From NCBI RefSeq assembly GCF_000208745.1, contig NC_030859.1, positions 20,039,580 through 20,103,579 on the forward strand: DNA of 64,000 nucleotides, given 5' to 3'. Source of the stretch: Theobroma cacao. Its lineage: Eukaryota; Streptophyta; Magnoliopsida; Malvales; Malvaceae. How positions within the stretch are numbered: position 1 is the stretch's first letter; each line of letters opens with the position of its first letter. Under the pieces are notes generated by a model. The model was not told the origin of the DNA and made no database searches. It worked only from the letters and a program-made list of their open reading frames with translations. Of the stretch, positions 22,119-35,380 are shown piece by piece. The translations under genes and the position numbers were made by a program.

Positions 22119-25100
22119 TTATAAATCTTCAATCTGCTCTAGGGAAGAGAAATGTACATCAACTTTGTTGATAGTTTCTTGATCAATCTCAATTGGTGTA
22201 AACAATTTCGGCAACATATAATCTGCTACTTTTCTGGGAGTTACATCATTCTCTGCACCCTGCTTGTTCAATGCTTCATGATCATTAGTTTCTGCTACCA
22301 TTCTGTCTGCTTGTTCAATGCTTTGATTATAAAGCCGTGCTTTCATGTCCAAACAAGATTTTAGATCCTCTTCACTTCGAGCTTTGTTTAACTTGTCAAC
22401 AAAGTCACTTAAAATGGAAGCTCTCTCAACCCACAACGCTTTTACCTTGTTCAACATACTACCATGTTTATTTTGGTCATCTGGGTCATTAGCACCATCA
22501 TCTGCGTCACATTTCTGAAGCTTTTTTATTCCCTGATCAACAATTTGTTGCATCCTTTTTCTGGAGTTATCAGTTCTCACTGGGTCTGATCTTAATGTCA
22601 ACTTTAGACCTGAAGTCATCATCCAATTCTCATCTTCCTGAGAAGAGGGGTTTGGCTCAGACCCTTCATCCTCATTGGACCCTTCGTGAATAGATTTTGT
22701 AGAAAACACTTCCTCAAGTAAACTAATATTCTGCATGTACCGGTCAAAAGCTTCATTTTCTACTTCAATATTTCTGTCCTTGAATTCCTTCAACTTGGAA
22801 AACCTCCATTCATTTAAAGCTACAGCATCCTGAAAAAGGTCACAAGATTAGTGAAGTTCAGGATTATACAGTAATATAACAAACTTGAAAAAGACTATTG
22901 GTTTACTATAAACCATACTGCACCTTTATTGTCAGGTGTTTCTTTGAGCGGACCTGCAAATTGTCAAATTGTGCAAAAGCATTGGAAAGTTGCCGAAATG
23001 AGGGAACCCTTAAAGGAGTCCTGAATAAAAATTCAACAGGGAAGGAAACAGCCACATGTCAAATGACAAAATCAAAAATCACTTTAAAGCTCAAAAAGAT
23101 AGGGCTGAACAACTTATTTGGACAAACAATATAATGAATTCAGCCACTCAGAAAGTAAAAAACAAAATGGTAAGAAGGCCATAAAATTTTTAGGAAAACA
23201 AGTTGACTATGGAGAGGAAAAGAAAACATAAAGGACTTGAAAGGTAAAAAACAAAAGGAAAATTCTAGAGCCAATTATATTTCCAAGAGGCTATAAATCA
23301 TCAATTATTAGTGGGCTTTGGGAACCTATGCTAATTTAGAACTCTGGAAACAGTATTGGTAATGATAGAAAAGTAATATATCAAATATCAGATTAGATGT
23401 ATGTTTCCAAGGGTGCCCATTTGATGAACATGACATAGCCACACATGTCCAGCAAGAACTATAATATGCATGCCAAACAAAGTTTCGGAACTATTTCACA
23501 TAGTAAGTGAAGTTGCCTAGACAGTAATCTGCTTCTCATTCTCAGTTCTGACAACTACACAAAGTCACACCTCACTTCTATGCCCAAAAGAAGCAAGATG
23601 CACAGTAGCTGTTTTTTGCAACTTACGCTTGAGAAGAAGCCTGAGTTGACTTCTGGTCTGATGAAGGAGTGCTTGAAGTTGGTGTCTTCTCTGGATAAGC
23701 TGAATTAGACTTTAAAACTGCAATCACAGTACAAATCAGGAGATGAGTTACTTATGATGTTCAGTGCTTCATTTCCTAAGAATGCATATCTACTCTCAAG
23801 CATTAAGAACAAATTCTTTCTTTTCCCCCCAATTTATTAAATTTCTGGATGTTTTCTCTACCTCCTTCAAACTACATTACTCACATCTCAACCAGAAACA
23901 TGAAGACTTTACCAATCATAAAACAAGCATTGCCAAGGAAAGAATCTGACAGGATTGAATTATGCAAGAACCCTTCCATGGATTCCACTTTGGCAGTAAC
24001 AAGTTGTTTTAGGTTTTGCTGAGGATATAAGGAAACAAAACATCTCAATGCTTACAACAATCTATCTTGCAAATGATAATTGCAGTTTCAGTTTTATAGG
24101 AAACAATTCCTACACCAAAATTCTCCCATTTCACCTTCAACAGCCCATTTAGCCAACACCTTAACTGAACACTTTATAGACAAACTTAAACCCATGCTCG
24201 CCACATCGTTCGCCTTTTGATAAAATTTAATGACCATTTCCAACAAAATTAAAATATTTAATTTTCTGAAGTAAGCAACCAATAGTAGTGAAAGTCGCTA
24301 CCCTGAGCTGTAAAACTAGAATTTTTTACAGATCCTTTCACAATCTTCAATTCCAAGGTGTCCAAAAGAAAGTGAATCAAGGTAGACAACTATGAAAAAG
24401 AATCCCAGATCTTTACAATTGGCTTTAAGAAAATATCCATTCTAACCATGTCCAGCATGATTTTTACTTCATATCACCCAGTGACCTATAAATCCCACTT
24501 CCACCGTTCGATAAGTAACAGCAAATTTTGAAATTATCCCGTCACCAAAAGGACTCATACTTCACAATACCTAAAGTAAACTCATTTCTCTAGTTTTATT
24601 AATCAATATGTTAAAATTGGCATACCGTGAATATGGCATGGATTTTGTGCTTTTGAGCAACAACTCTTGCAAGAGCGATACGGGCACCTGCACAAGTAAT
24701 CCAAGTAACGAGAGTCATTTGATGGGGAAATTTTTCAAGCTCTTTACTAAACTAGCAAAAGAAGAGAGATTTCAAACACCACATTGGACTTTTATAATTC
24801 CTAAAACAAATTTAACTAATCAACACATGTTCATTCAAGTAACTATGTCGACTTAATGTGTTCCTTATACATAATTAAGCAGACACGTGCCAAATTCTAA
24901 ACTTGTTTGCTCCTTATAACATAAATTTCCCTGCTTTTACTGTTACCATCTTCTGACCAAACAAAAACCAAATGACAAAATTAACTTCCAAATTGCTGAC
25001 CAAATAAACCTAAACCCAATTTCCAAAAAAAAAAAAGATCAATAAATAAAAAATCTCATAACTACATATGAAATTCAAAAAACCCAAAGACTAAAGAAAA

Positions 25101-25341
25101 GGAAATAGAGAGAGAGGGCAGAACTATCTTACCTGGATCGAGCAACATTGCCACACTGAATACACTTAGGCTTATTAAGCCCACGCTGTGTCTTAGGCGG
25201 CGTGTCCATGCGTTGAAAAGGGAGCGAAGGAGGGGAAGGTGTCGCAGCCGCGGCAGCAGCAGTAGCAGCTGTAGCCGTCGTAGCAGTCGTCGTGGTTGTA
25301 TCGGTTGTGCTCTTCGTCGCGGCTGGCGATGAGGCCGCCAT
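22119..25341 (-). CDS. Plant protein with SHI/LRP1-like Cys-rich finger, function unknown
   Basis: Five exons on the minus strand (25133-25341, 24626-24687, 23627-23717, 22924-23008, 22119-22829), all with GT-AG borders and consistent phases, give 385 aa. Residues 11-34 are a Thr/Ala run and 35-40 are Pro/Ser-rich. Cysteines at 60, 63, 71, 76, 79, 80 and 87 follow CX2C-X7-C-X4-C-X2-CC-X6-C and then HIH, the spacing of the RING-like finger of SHI/STY/LRP1 proteins. The rest is unlike those transcription factors: a Ser/Thr-rich linker, a conserved helix around FRQLSNAFAQFDNLQVRSKKHLTI, then a long acidic, helical C-terminus. Nuclear or nucleic-acid-related roles are guesses. ATG 25341 was preferred over an in-frame upstream ATG (25404), because the MAASSP start fits the usual N-terminus. 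Confidence 0.85.
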
Positions 25342-26809
25342 ATATCGCACGTGACTTTCGTTTTTCTCCCCCTTCTTCTTTGGTGAATTGGATGTGATTA
25401 GCACGTGACTTCTGTGGAGTTATATTATTTTTAGAGAAAGGGGAAGGGGGGAGTGTGGAAGGGATTTGAAATTTGGGAAATCGGGAGGAAATTGATTCAC
25501 GCAAAACGGAGACAGAAAGGGTGAGAAAAAGAAATTAGGGCTTCTTTTTAATTTTATAAACATGGGCTGGGCCTCTGGGGGATTTTGGTTCATTGTTTTA
25601 ACATTCAAAAACTTCTGGGCTGGCCCAAAATATCCTAACAATGATCCATTGCTAGTCAAATTGTAGGGGTAAGTAAAAATGTCCAACTAATCCGATTAAT
25701 CCAAATAAAATTGGAGTAAAACAGTTCAATTTGATTGATTTATTCGGTTTAAAATGTTCAATTCCATCAATTTATTCAGTTCTCAGAAGAAAAATCTTTT
25801 AACCAAACCGATAAAAAATTGAACTTAATATTATGTATATATATATTATGATTTATATAAAATATATATATATATATATTTATATATATTTGTTATTGAG
25901 TTACTAGTGAGCAGTGTACAATCACTATTGTAATTTCATTTAGCAGTAACCTTGTCTCAAGTTGGGTGATAAATGCATGGGCAAAGCTTTGGTTAAAGAA
26001 TGTACGTATGATTTTATTTAATTATCTTATGCGTTGTAGAAGTTAATATTGCATAAGTGGACAGCGGCAAGCCAACTACCCCTCATTCCTCAATTTTTAA
26101 TTTATTTTCATTATTATTATTTTTAAAGGTAATAGATATGATTATAAAAGGTAATAGATATGTTCAATTTTCATAAGGTTTTCTTGACTGTTATTCAAAA
26201 GGTCCAATAATGTATGTATATTGGACTTTTTGAGATAATTATAAATTCTAAACGGTAATTCTGATTGGACAATCATTGAAACACTGGCCTCAAAGACTTT
26301 GTACAAAGCATCCTGCTGATGCCAAAAGGGAAACAAAAAGTTCCTCTCCAACTGTAAAGCAAAAAGGCAATGGGGGAATGACAATCATAGCTGCAAAAGG
26401 AGCTGAAAAAGTGAATTACATCAGATGGAATTAGTCAATTTGTTTTATTATTATTTGTATAAAATTTGATATATATATATATATATAATATAATTAATTA
26501 TATTTTAATCACTTCTCATGTAAAATTTTAAATTGGTCACTGTAAATGGATATGGAATATCTTTATAATCAAGATAATTCTAATGTACATTTATTTCACT
26601 CAATGTAACCCAAAAAAATATTCCTTGAGCAAATTAATTTCACTGTGGGACAAAGAGACCAATTCTTCCACATGGGGTTGTTTGGTTCCTTACTGGTGAA
26701 GAGAAAAGTTAGAACCTGTTACCACCTTTGTTTACTAATTAATTTGCTTGAGTCTTTTCACTCTTTATTCAACTTGAGACTTCATTCCTTTTCCATAAAA
26801 GGGATAACT

Positions 26810-27098
26810 AATGGTGGAATCAGGATTTTTGGTGTGGAGAGGACAAATGAAAGGTGGATTAGTCGTGGAGTCTTGGAGTAGTGGAGTTTGGGAGAATAAT
26901 TCTATTATAATTAGGATTTACTTTAATCTTTAAGTCTATTAAAATTAGTTGTTGGTTAGTTGTTGCGGGACATTTCACTAAATAAAAAAATTAATATAAA
27001 AGTAAAAATTATAAAATTTTATTTAAAAAAAGTATATTATGAAATTTTAAAAATTTAACAAGACTGGACTCTACTAACCCTCATTTCCACTGTCACTG
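26810..27098. mobile_element. Small hAT-like element in RLP promoter, copy 1
   Basis: The block begins AATGGTGGAATCAGGATTT and ends with the complement of CAGTGACAGTGGAAATG. Comparison with 33903-34194 (CAGTAGTGGATTT start) and 40487-40770 (AGTGGCGGAG end) suggests ancestral ends near CAGTGGYGGA. The flanks gataact and aataact look like a decayed target-site duplication. Confidence 0.45.
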
Positions 27099-27525
27099 AA
27101 TAACTTCAGATGGAACAAGATGCATGCTTGTTTCAATTAAGCTCGAAATTTAGTAGGAAACTACATTGGAGAGCTATCTTTAGACAGACCGGATGGATTA
27201 CCTAAATCCAAAGATAGACTGCTTTCCAAGACAATTATAATTAGCAAGAGGAAAAAAGATTAAGGAAGGTCCAATGAATACTTCCTAGTTAATTTTTATA
27301 TGTAAAGAAGAATGAGGTTATAAAGACAAAAGTAAAAAAGAAATGTGAAAAGAGTGGGTATATGGCCGAAATTGAGATTACAGTAACTTTATAGACAAAA
27401 CATGATGCATGCCGCGTTGCTTTTCTACTTTGCAGAAAAAGTAGCAAGGAATATTTTTGTAAATGATAGGTAAAAATAATGGATTGCACTTAAAAAATAA
27501 AACAAAATAAATACTATTTGAGCTC

Positions 27526-27532
27526 TATATAA
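27526..27532 (+). promoter_or_regulatory. TATA box of RLP copy 1
   Basis: TATATAA sits only 4 nt before the first ATG (27537). Transcription would begin downstream of that ATG, so the usable start is the ATG at 27609. Confidence 0.6.
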
Positions 27533-27608
27533 TGAAATGCACAAAGCAAATTTACTACTCATTGCAATTAAAACCAACAAATCATCTTTTTTTTACTCTT
27601 ATTTTTTC

Positions 27609-30600
27609 ATGACCAGCACAAGAATGTTTTTAATGCTGAGGTCCTTTATATTTCTACTTATTTTTTTTGGGCTTTGCCAATGCATGAGAATTGCAAATGG
27701 CTTAAACCCAAGTGCCAGAGAAGCGAAGATCCAATGCATAGAGAAGGAGAGACATGCTCTGCTTATGGTCAAGCAAAGTCTCATCGATGATTATGGTCAT
27801 CTCTCCTCTTGGGGAAATGAAGATGGAAAAAAAGATTGTTGTCAATGGAGAGGTGTCCAATGTAGCAATAGAACACGCCATGTAATCAAGCTTGATCTTA
27901 GTAACCCTTGGACCTGGGATCATAACTTGTTGGAGCATAACCCTCTAAGATGTAAGATCAATCCTTCCTTGCTTGAGCTGCAGCATTTAAGATATTTAGA
28001 CCTCAGTGGCAATAAATTTGAAGGAAGTATGGTCCCAAATTTAAATGGCTCATTGAGTAAGTTAAGATACTTAAATCTCAATAGTGCTGGATTAAGTTCA
28101 ACAATACTCGATCAGCTTGGGAATTTGTCAGACTTGCAGTTCCTTGATCTTAGCTGAAATGGTTACAATATTTCCAACCTTGATTGGCTTCATGGTCTTT
28201 CTTCTTTAAGACATCTTAACCTTAGTTGGAGCAACCTTACTGATGCTAAGGATTGGCCGCAACTACTCAACATGCTTCCTTACCTAGAAGACTTAAAGTT
28301 GAGTGGGTGTCACCTTCCGAGAATCCTTTCTCCACCTTCCCTCACTATTTCTACATCATCGCCACTTTCCATGGATCTCTCTTCTAACAATCTTACTTCT
28401 TCCATATACTGGTTGTTGTTCAATATTACCAGCAAGATTGCTGATCTTGACCTTGCAAATAACTTGTTAGGTAGCTCAATTCCAGACTTCTTCAGGAATA
28501 TGGTTTCTCTTAAACATCTTTCTCTCTCAAGAAATCATCTTGAAGGTGATATTTCGAAATTTCTTGGTAACATATGTACTCTTGAAACATTATACCTTTG
28601 GGGCAACAACATCAGTGGATCAATCGTTCCTGGGTTACTTGGGTGCTTAGAAAATTCTTTGCAGATTTTGGACCTATCAAATAATAGATTAAATGGAACT
28701 TTGTCAAAGAGCTTTAATTTTAAACAACCTTCCAAGCTTAGTTACTTGGATTTGTCAGGAAACCAATTTACAGGGACTTTACCTGATTTCACAAAACTTT
28801 CATCCTTGAAAGCATTAAACCTTCGTGATAACCAATCGAACGGGAGTGTCCCTGAAAGTTTGGGATACCTATCCGAGCTCGAAGGTTTGGATATTTCTCG
28901 GAATTCTTTGGAAGGTGTGATATTTCAAACTCATTTCAAAAATCTCTCCAAATTAAGACTTCTAGACTTGTCGTTGAACCATTTGATTGTGAATTTCAGC
29001 TTTGGTTGGGTTCCCCCTTTCCAGTTGAATTATCTTTATCTGTCCAAATGCAATTTGGGTCCACTTCCCAAAGTGGCTTCAAACTCAAAACGGATTTTTT
29101 TTTTTTTGAAGGGCATGAACATTTTTTTGATAGAGCTGGCAAGGGGGTTGCCAGAAAAAAGCAGAGAGGGTGTAGAAAGACCCTTCAGATGCTAATCGCC
29201 TGTTGCAAAGAGACCAAATGGGTCACAACAATCAGCCACAAAAAACAACAAGTCCCCTGGGTCCTAAATGGCCACACAATTCAGCCACAAAACACATGAA
29301 AAAAGCAAAAGGGCAGAAAAAATTCATGCCCACCTGAAAATGCAAATAATCCTCAAAATGAATATCCATCATCCATACAAAAAAGGAAACGAATGGATGA
29401 ACTAGAAACCATCATAGATCATTGTCATCAAACCAGTGGCAAGCAAAGCATTAAAAAACTACAGAGAATTTACCCAATCGCATAACAGCTGCTTTGGCCA
29501 GACCATCGGCAAAGTTGTTATCTTCTCTAAAAATATGCTTGAATAGAATAGCTTTGACATCGCGTTTGAGAACTTCAATGCTATTAGATACACTCTTCAT
29601 ACGCCAAGGAACTGAACTGTGGTTATTCACTCAATTAATGGCATTTCGAGAATCACTTTCTACAATGAGAGAGTGGCTGCTAGACCATGGAGTGGAAAGA
29701 AAGAAGCTGATTCCCTCTTTGATGGCAGCCAGTTCTGCATAGTTAGAGTCCTCAGTCCCAATTGGATGAGAGAAGGTACCTTTGATGAAGCCTTCATGGT
29801 CTCTTAGGGCGCCCCCTATACCCGCTGGTCCAGGCTTCCCCAATGCTGATCCATCAACATTCAGTTTCATAAATCCTTGGGGTGGTCTTGACCAGCCTCT
29901 ATTGTGCCTTTCTTTTTTGTTAACCTTACTACAGATTACTCTACAAGGGTCTGAAAGCATGAGGCTGGTCTGCAAGTGATCCAAGGACCATTTTCCTTTG
30001 CACCAGTGAGTAAGTCTAACATGAATGATATCCTGGAGTTGGCAAATATCAAGAATCTTTTCTTGGAAGAGGATTTCATTTCTACACAACCAGAGAGACC
30101 AAATCGTAACATAAAACAACATCTTTCATATATCACTAGTGTGAGGAGGGGCAGCATTAATCCATGCTAAGAAAAAACTGGTAGCATTACCCGGAGGAAC
30201 CCAATCAATGCCCCAACAGTTGCAATTGTACATCCACACTCTCCAAGCATAATTGCAATTAAAAAATAAGTGTTGAGGGGTTTCAAGAACATTACCACAG
30301 AGGGTGCAGTTGGCAGAGTCAATATTGAGAAGTCCTCTTTTGAGTAGTTCAGATTTGACAGCCACTTTTCTGTTGAGAATTTGCCAATAAAGAACTTCAA
30401 CTTTGGGAACTTGATATCTCTAATGTTGGAATCTTAGATACAATCCCCAATTGGTTTTGGGACCTACCTCCATACTTAAATCTCTTAAATCTCTCTCATA
30501 ACCATATCACTGGCATACTACCAAAATTATCACAACTCAAGTTTTTTCTTAATGTTGGAATTGATTTGAGTTCAAACCTGTTTGAGGGTCCATTGCCGTT

Positions 30601-31910
30601 GTTTCTTTCTAATGTGTCATCATTGAATCTTTCTCAAAATAAGTTCTCAGGATCAATTTCTGCTTTATGTAAGATTAAAGCTGAGGTTTTGACCTTTCTA
30701 GTAACTCATTGTCCGGGGTGCTTCCTGATTGTTCTGTTCACTGGCAAGCCCTCAAGGTTTTGAACTTTGCTAATAACAGCTTCTCAGTGGGTATTCCAAG
30801 AACTTTTGGATCATTGTCATCACTTGAATCAATTAATTTAAGCGATAACAAATTCTCTGGAGAGTTGCCTTCTTCTTTGAAGAATTGCAGTCGGTTGAAA
30901 CACTTGGATCTAAATAATAATAAATTCTCTGGAAATATACCAGCTTGGATAGGAGAAAATTTATCATCTTTGATTCATCTGAGCCTACAAAGTAATGAGT
31001 TCAAGGGAAGGATACCTGCCAGCTTATGTCAATTAGCAAATATACGGATGCTGGACCTCTCTCTGAATACCATCTCAGGAACAATACCATTGTGTCTAAA
31101 TAATCTGACTGCCATGTCTCAAAGGGGAGATTCAAATTACATCATCAAAAATGATTATTTTTCTTCATCGGAAGAAGGGCCTGTCGGTGATCTGGTACTT
31201 GGTCTTGAATCAGGCAGCTACATTGAAAAGGCATAGGTTCGATGGAAAGGAAAAATCTGCAAGTTTGAAAAATCTCTTGGACTGTTGAGGAGCATTAATC
31301 TTGCTGGAAACAAATTGGTTGGAAAAATTCCAGATGAGATAACAAGCTTTTCTGAATTGGTTCAATTGAACTTATCAGGGAACAATTTGATAGGGTTCAT
31401 TCCTAAGACAATTGGTCATTTGAAAAAGTTAGAATCACTTGATTTGTCAAAAATCAACTGTCGGACCAGATCCCTGCTAGCATGGTTGATCTAAACTTTT
31501 TGAATTGCTTGAACTTGTCATACAATAATTTGTCAGGAAGAATTCCATTAAGCACTCAAATACAGACAATGGAAGCTTCAGCCTTCGTTGGTAACCTGGC
31601 ACTATGTGGGCCGCCAGTCACGCAACAGTACCCTGAAGATGACGCAACTCAAAGCCAATCGCCTGAAGATGAAATTGAAGATGAATTCAACAAATGGTTT
31701 TATGCTGGAATGGGATTTGGATTCTTTATTGGGTTTTGGGGAGTTTTTGCCACTTTACTGTCAAAGCGTTCTTGGAGGCATGCCTATTTTCGGTTCTTGG
31801 ACAACTTTGAAGGACTCACTCTACGTGACAATCATGTTGTGGGGAGCAAGATCACAGAGAAAGCTGAAGAAGCTAGAGGCTACTACTACTCTAGAGGTAA
31901 GCTAACATAA
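27609..31910 (+). pseudogene. LRR receptor-like protein (RLP), disrupted copy 1
   Basis: The gene aligns along its length with the RLP at 41281. It has a signal peptide, an LRRNT domain with the CIEKERHALL motif, LRRs, a C-terminal acidic region, a transmembrane segment around WFYAGMGFGFFIGFWGVF, and a short basic tail. Lesions: TGA at 28155-28157 where the sister has TAC; a LINE fragment inserted at about 29093-30405; frameshifts around 30710 and 31460; TAG at 31234-31236 where the sister has TGG. The LRRCT keeps ALCGPP but has Tyr in place of the second Cys (TQQYPED). Family role: cell-surface immune receptors lacking a kinase, working with SOBIR1/BAK1-type partners. This copy cannot make a full receptor. 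Confidence 0.88.
29093..30405 (-). mobile_element. LINE 3' fragment inserted in RLP copy 1
   Basis: The insert opens on the plus strand with a T run (29096-29109), the complement of a poly(A) tail, so the element is on the minus strand and 5'-truncated. It encodes a zf-RVT finger (CTLCGN...HLFFNC, 30126-30365) followed by an RNase H domain (29631-30122) with NVDGSA, NYAELAAI and ESDS carrying the catalytic Asp, Glu, Asp. In-frame stops at 30126 and 29631 break the reading frame. The RLP sequence resumes near 30405 (tgatatctctaatgttgg). The exact target-site duplication is unclear. Confidence 0.75.
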
Positions 31911-32163
31911 CATTTTAATTGTAACGATCCAAATTCAAACACTGGCCCAACAAATCAGGTTGATGCATACTTTGATATCATTTGTAACGACTCAAATCCA
32001 AGCATTGGATTAGCAAGTTTTCAAACTTAAATCACATGACTCTTAAAAGCTCAAACTCAAATTACTAGTTGCAGTGGACTTGTATCATTATATAAGTCTT
32101 AATAATCACATTCACATCTAATGTGGGATGAGATATCACATTAATGACAATATATTGATATAT

Positions 32164-32206
<43 letters not shown>

Positions 32207-33250
32207 GTAGATGCACCTTTAAAATCCTCTCACTAAGATTACAGTGATCAATGAGATTTAAGCTTCTAATTTTGAACATGTTCAGGCAAAAAATCTACTT
32301 CATGAATTTGTAGACAGGGCATAAGCTCACAATTTCCCTTGTATAGTAAAAATAAATTAATAGAATTGGAATACTTAATTTTAGATCATTTTTAAAAGTT
32401 TAATCTGGTATTAATAAGTGATAACATCTCCAACGTGAACAGACTATTCCTATTAATATTGGTTTTCTTCAAATTATCGATTTCTTCTTGCATTTTACTG
32501 ACCCAAAGACAACTGATTTTTATCACAGGTAGCAGCACCAGATTTATGGACTGTGGATTCAGGAAGATGGCAAACATAGCAGATGAAGGTCCTGAAAGGA
32601 TTAAAAGTTTGTTGATGAATAATCTCCTTCAAAATCAGCTTCTGGTCTATGTAGTTTACAATTTTGTGTGTAATTGATGACATTATAGACATCAGTTGTA
32701 CCTGTTTCATTAGTTGAAATAGATATTTCATTGCTCAAATAAATTTTTTTGGGTTTTGTGTACTAAAACATTATCAGAGTCCATGAATTAATGCTTGAAG
32801 GGATGGGCTGGTTGCCATATAAATAATTAATATGGCATTAACTCTAAGGAAGTTTAACCATTTGAGGTTACTCATTCTTGCATCTCACTCCCTTTAGCTT
32901 TAGTCGTAAAACAATTGTTAAGGAGTCTAGTGGCCTAACATATATGGTACACAGATTGTTTTCTTTACAAGGTCACTTTACTGCTATTTGATAGTTAATT
33001 AAACATTGATTATTAGTTTTCCAGATTTCATTCCTTGGTCTCAATTGCTTATTCATAACTACAAAAAATATATAACAGAGATTCATTAATTATAAATAAT
33101 GAATTGTTTTCTCAATTGCTTAAAATTTAAGACCTTCTTGTCTATGTGTGCTTATCTGCTTTCTGATGGAGGAATTATGCAAAGTTCTGTTTCATCCTTT
33201 TTTAAGTTTGATACAAAACTGGATATTAAGTTTATGCTTGTTGACCTCAT
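31911..33250. repeat. 3' flank of RLP copy 1, with (TA)n microsatellite
   Basis: A (TA)n tract lies at about 32160-32203. The DNA near 32290-32640 resembles 44450-44830 downstream of RLP copy 2 and 58600-58940, so it belongs to the duplicated unit. A donor (ctagag|gtaagc, near 31892) and an acceptor (tatcacag|gtagc, near 32530) suggest a spliced 3' end, but this is inferred. No independent gene is seen. Confidence 0.5.
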
Positions 33251-33254
33251 TCTT

Positions 33255-33420
33255 TCATCTAACTACATGGAGCAATGCAAATTAGTAGCTACACCACTTG
33301 TTGTGAATGAAAAGCTATCAGGGGATGATTGTTAGGACAAAATAGATGCCTCTGTTTTCAGAAGCTAGATTGGTTGTCAGCTACCAGACCAAACATAATG
33401 TTTATCAGCTTTTACTGTCC
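33255..33420 (+). pseudogene. Copia reverse-transcriptase fragment
   Basis: The translation NYMEQCKLVATPLVVNEKLSG, then a stop and DKIDASVFRS with further stops, matches the end of the Copia RT domain before the RNase H part (typical pattern ...ATPL...EKLS...VDASLYRSLIG). Several stops make it a dead fragment. Confidence 0.6.
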
Positions 33421-33684
33421 CAAAGATCGAGGACTAGAATGGAACTGAAGTTCACAAATCGAAGAGAATAAGGTACCTGGGTCGAGAGCATAGGTAGGCA
33501 AATGCAACTCCTCAATATAAGGAAGCATATTAATAACTAGCAGCCAACTTGTTGATGCCAAACTAAGGTTCACATATCTTAAATTCAAGTACTTCAATGA
33601 AGAAAATCCAATTATCCAATTCAAATTAGAAATCCAAATGTTTTGAGAATCTTTTATTTCACTCAATGTAACTCTAATGTTCAT
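33412..33684 (-). pseudogene. Antisense RLP leucine-rich-repeat fragment
   Basis: The minus-strand frame contains FSSLKYLNLRYVNLSLASTS, then NMLPYIEELHLP, matching the LRR region where RLPs of this group read SSLRHLNLS...LLNMLPYLEDLKL. It has neither a signal peptide nor a transmembrane end, so it is a relic inverted relative to the neighbouring genes. Confidence 0.7.
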
Positions 33685-33902
33685 TTATTTCACTCAATGT
33701 AACTCAAGAAAATATTCCTTTGACAAATTGATTTTACCGTGGAACAATGAAACCAATTCTTCGACCTGGGGTTATTTGCTTCTCTAATGGTAAAGAGAAA
33801 AATTAGAGCCTGTTGCAATGTTTGTTCACTAATTAATTTGCTTGACTCTTTTCACTCTTTATTCAACTTGAGACTTCATTCCTTTTTCATAGAAAGGAAA
33901 AT

Positions 33903-34194
33903 CAGTAGTGGATTTAAGATTTCGTATTTGGAGGATGGCAAATAAAAGGTGAGACGGTCGTGGGGTCTTGAGGTAATGAAGCTTGAAGGAATAATTCTAT
34001 TATAATAGGATTTACTTTAGTCTTTTAAATCTACCAAAATTAGTTTTTGATTAATTGTTGTGGGCATCTCACCAAACAAAAAAAATATTATAGGGGTAAA
34101 ATTATAAAATTCTAAAAACATAAAAATATATTATAAAATTTTAAAACCTGTGAAGGGACGGAGATCCTACTAATCTTCATTTCCTTTGTCACTG
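33903..34194. mobile_element. Small hAT-like element in RLP promoter, copy in orphan block
   Basis: The start CAGTAGTGGATTTAAGATTT is the best-preserved left end of the three copies. The right end reads ttgtcactg. Its position in the upstream block is identical to that of the other two copies, so insertion preceded duplication. Confidence 0.45.
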
Positions 34195-35373
34195 GATAAT
34201 TTTGGAGGGAATGAGATGCATGCTTGTTTCAATTAAGTTCATAGATTAATAGGAAACTACATTAGATATCAGCTATCTTCATACAGACTGGATGGATGAC
34301 CTAAATATAAAGACAGACTGCTTTCCAAGAAAATAATTACCAAGAGGAAAAAAGCCTTAAGGAAGGTTCAAAGGATACTTCCTAGTAATTTCCAAAAGTA
34401 AAGACGAATAATGTTAAAAATACAAAAGTCCAAAAGAAATGTGAAAATAGTGAGTACATGCTATACTAAAATCCAAAACACAAAAAACTAGCAAGGAAAA
34501 TTCAAAAGTTTCACATAAATATGGGTCCATAACACCATCTCTTCTAACTCGTAACGATATGACATATGTCTCACTTGGCTCGTTGTCTAATTAAAATTGG
34601 GACCCAAATTGAGAATACAGTAACTTTGTGGAAAAAACATGATGCTTGCCGCGTTGCTTTTCTTTGTAGACAGAGCATCTCCTTTAGAATCGAGTCAAAG
34701 TAAGCATGGATAAGTCTTGGAATATATGCCTTTCCTTTTCTTTGTACAATTTCTTGATTGAGAGTTCATATGTGAGTCACAAAGGAGATTGTCATGAAAA
34801 ACGAGGAGATAATAGGGTCAATCTTAGAATGTCACAGGATCTTGATATACTAGGTTTTTCCATGCTATAAAATTATTGCCCTTATTAGTGGTCTAGGAAA
34901 TGGAGGTTAGTAGCATTCCGTTTTTTCAAAGTTTTAAAATTTTATAATTCTGCTTTTATAAACATTAAACTTCAAATATGACTATTTTATAAATGTAAAA
35001 TCCTAATTCCATCATGACATATGATTACCGTAGCAGACTTATTTTTCTTGTTGATGATGGGTAAAATGATGCTGCAAACAGACGTGTTTGACTCAAGCAA
35101 AGGAAGGAAGAAGAAGGCAACATCATATCAGTTCCCTAGTTTTGTTTTTTTCAATATGAGTTAATTTAATTTATTTTATAATCTAACTGTTTTTATTCTA
35201 TCTCGTAGATACTTCTGCTGTTGTGCATTGGAATTACATGACTTACTCTTATTATTCAAATGTTTCCATTTATTTCCTCATGTAATTAGAATTCATGAAT
35301 ATTTTTGTAAATGATAGGTAAAAATAATGGATTGCACTTATAACATAAAACAAAATAAATACTATTTGAGCTC

Positions 35374-35380
35374 TATATAA
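35374..35380 (+). promoter_or_regulatory. TATA box in orphan RLP promoter
   Basis: TATATAA in the context gagctctatataatg is the same as in the two RLP promoters, but no RLP reading frame lies downstream. Confidence 0.5.

Larger units (their letters stand above)
25842..27608 (+). repeat. RLP upstream block, copy 1
   Basis: From an AT microsatellite (about 25840-25890) through gttattgagttactagtgag and on to the RLP start, this block is closely similar to 39850-41280, and its later part to 33660-34640 and 35300-35390. It includes a hAT-like insertion (26810-27098) and the RLP promoter. The last 350 bp are almost identical to those of copy 2, so this part duplicated recently or has been homogenised. 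Confidence 0.75.

Noticed and set aside
32435..32677. 80-codon frame downstream of RLP copy 1
   Set aside because: It lies in the duplicated 3' flank. The corresponding region at 44600-44830 does not preserve the frame, so at most it is spliced 3' UTR.
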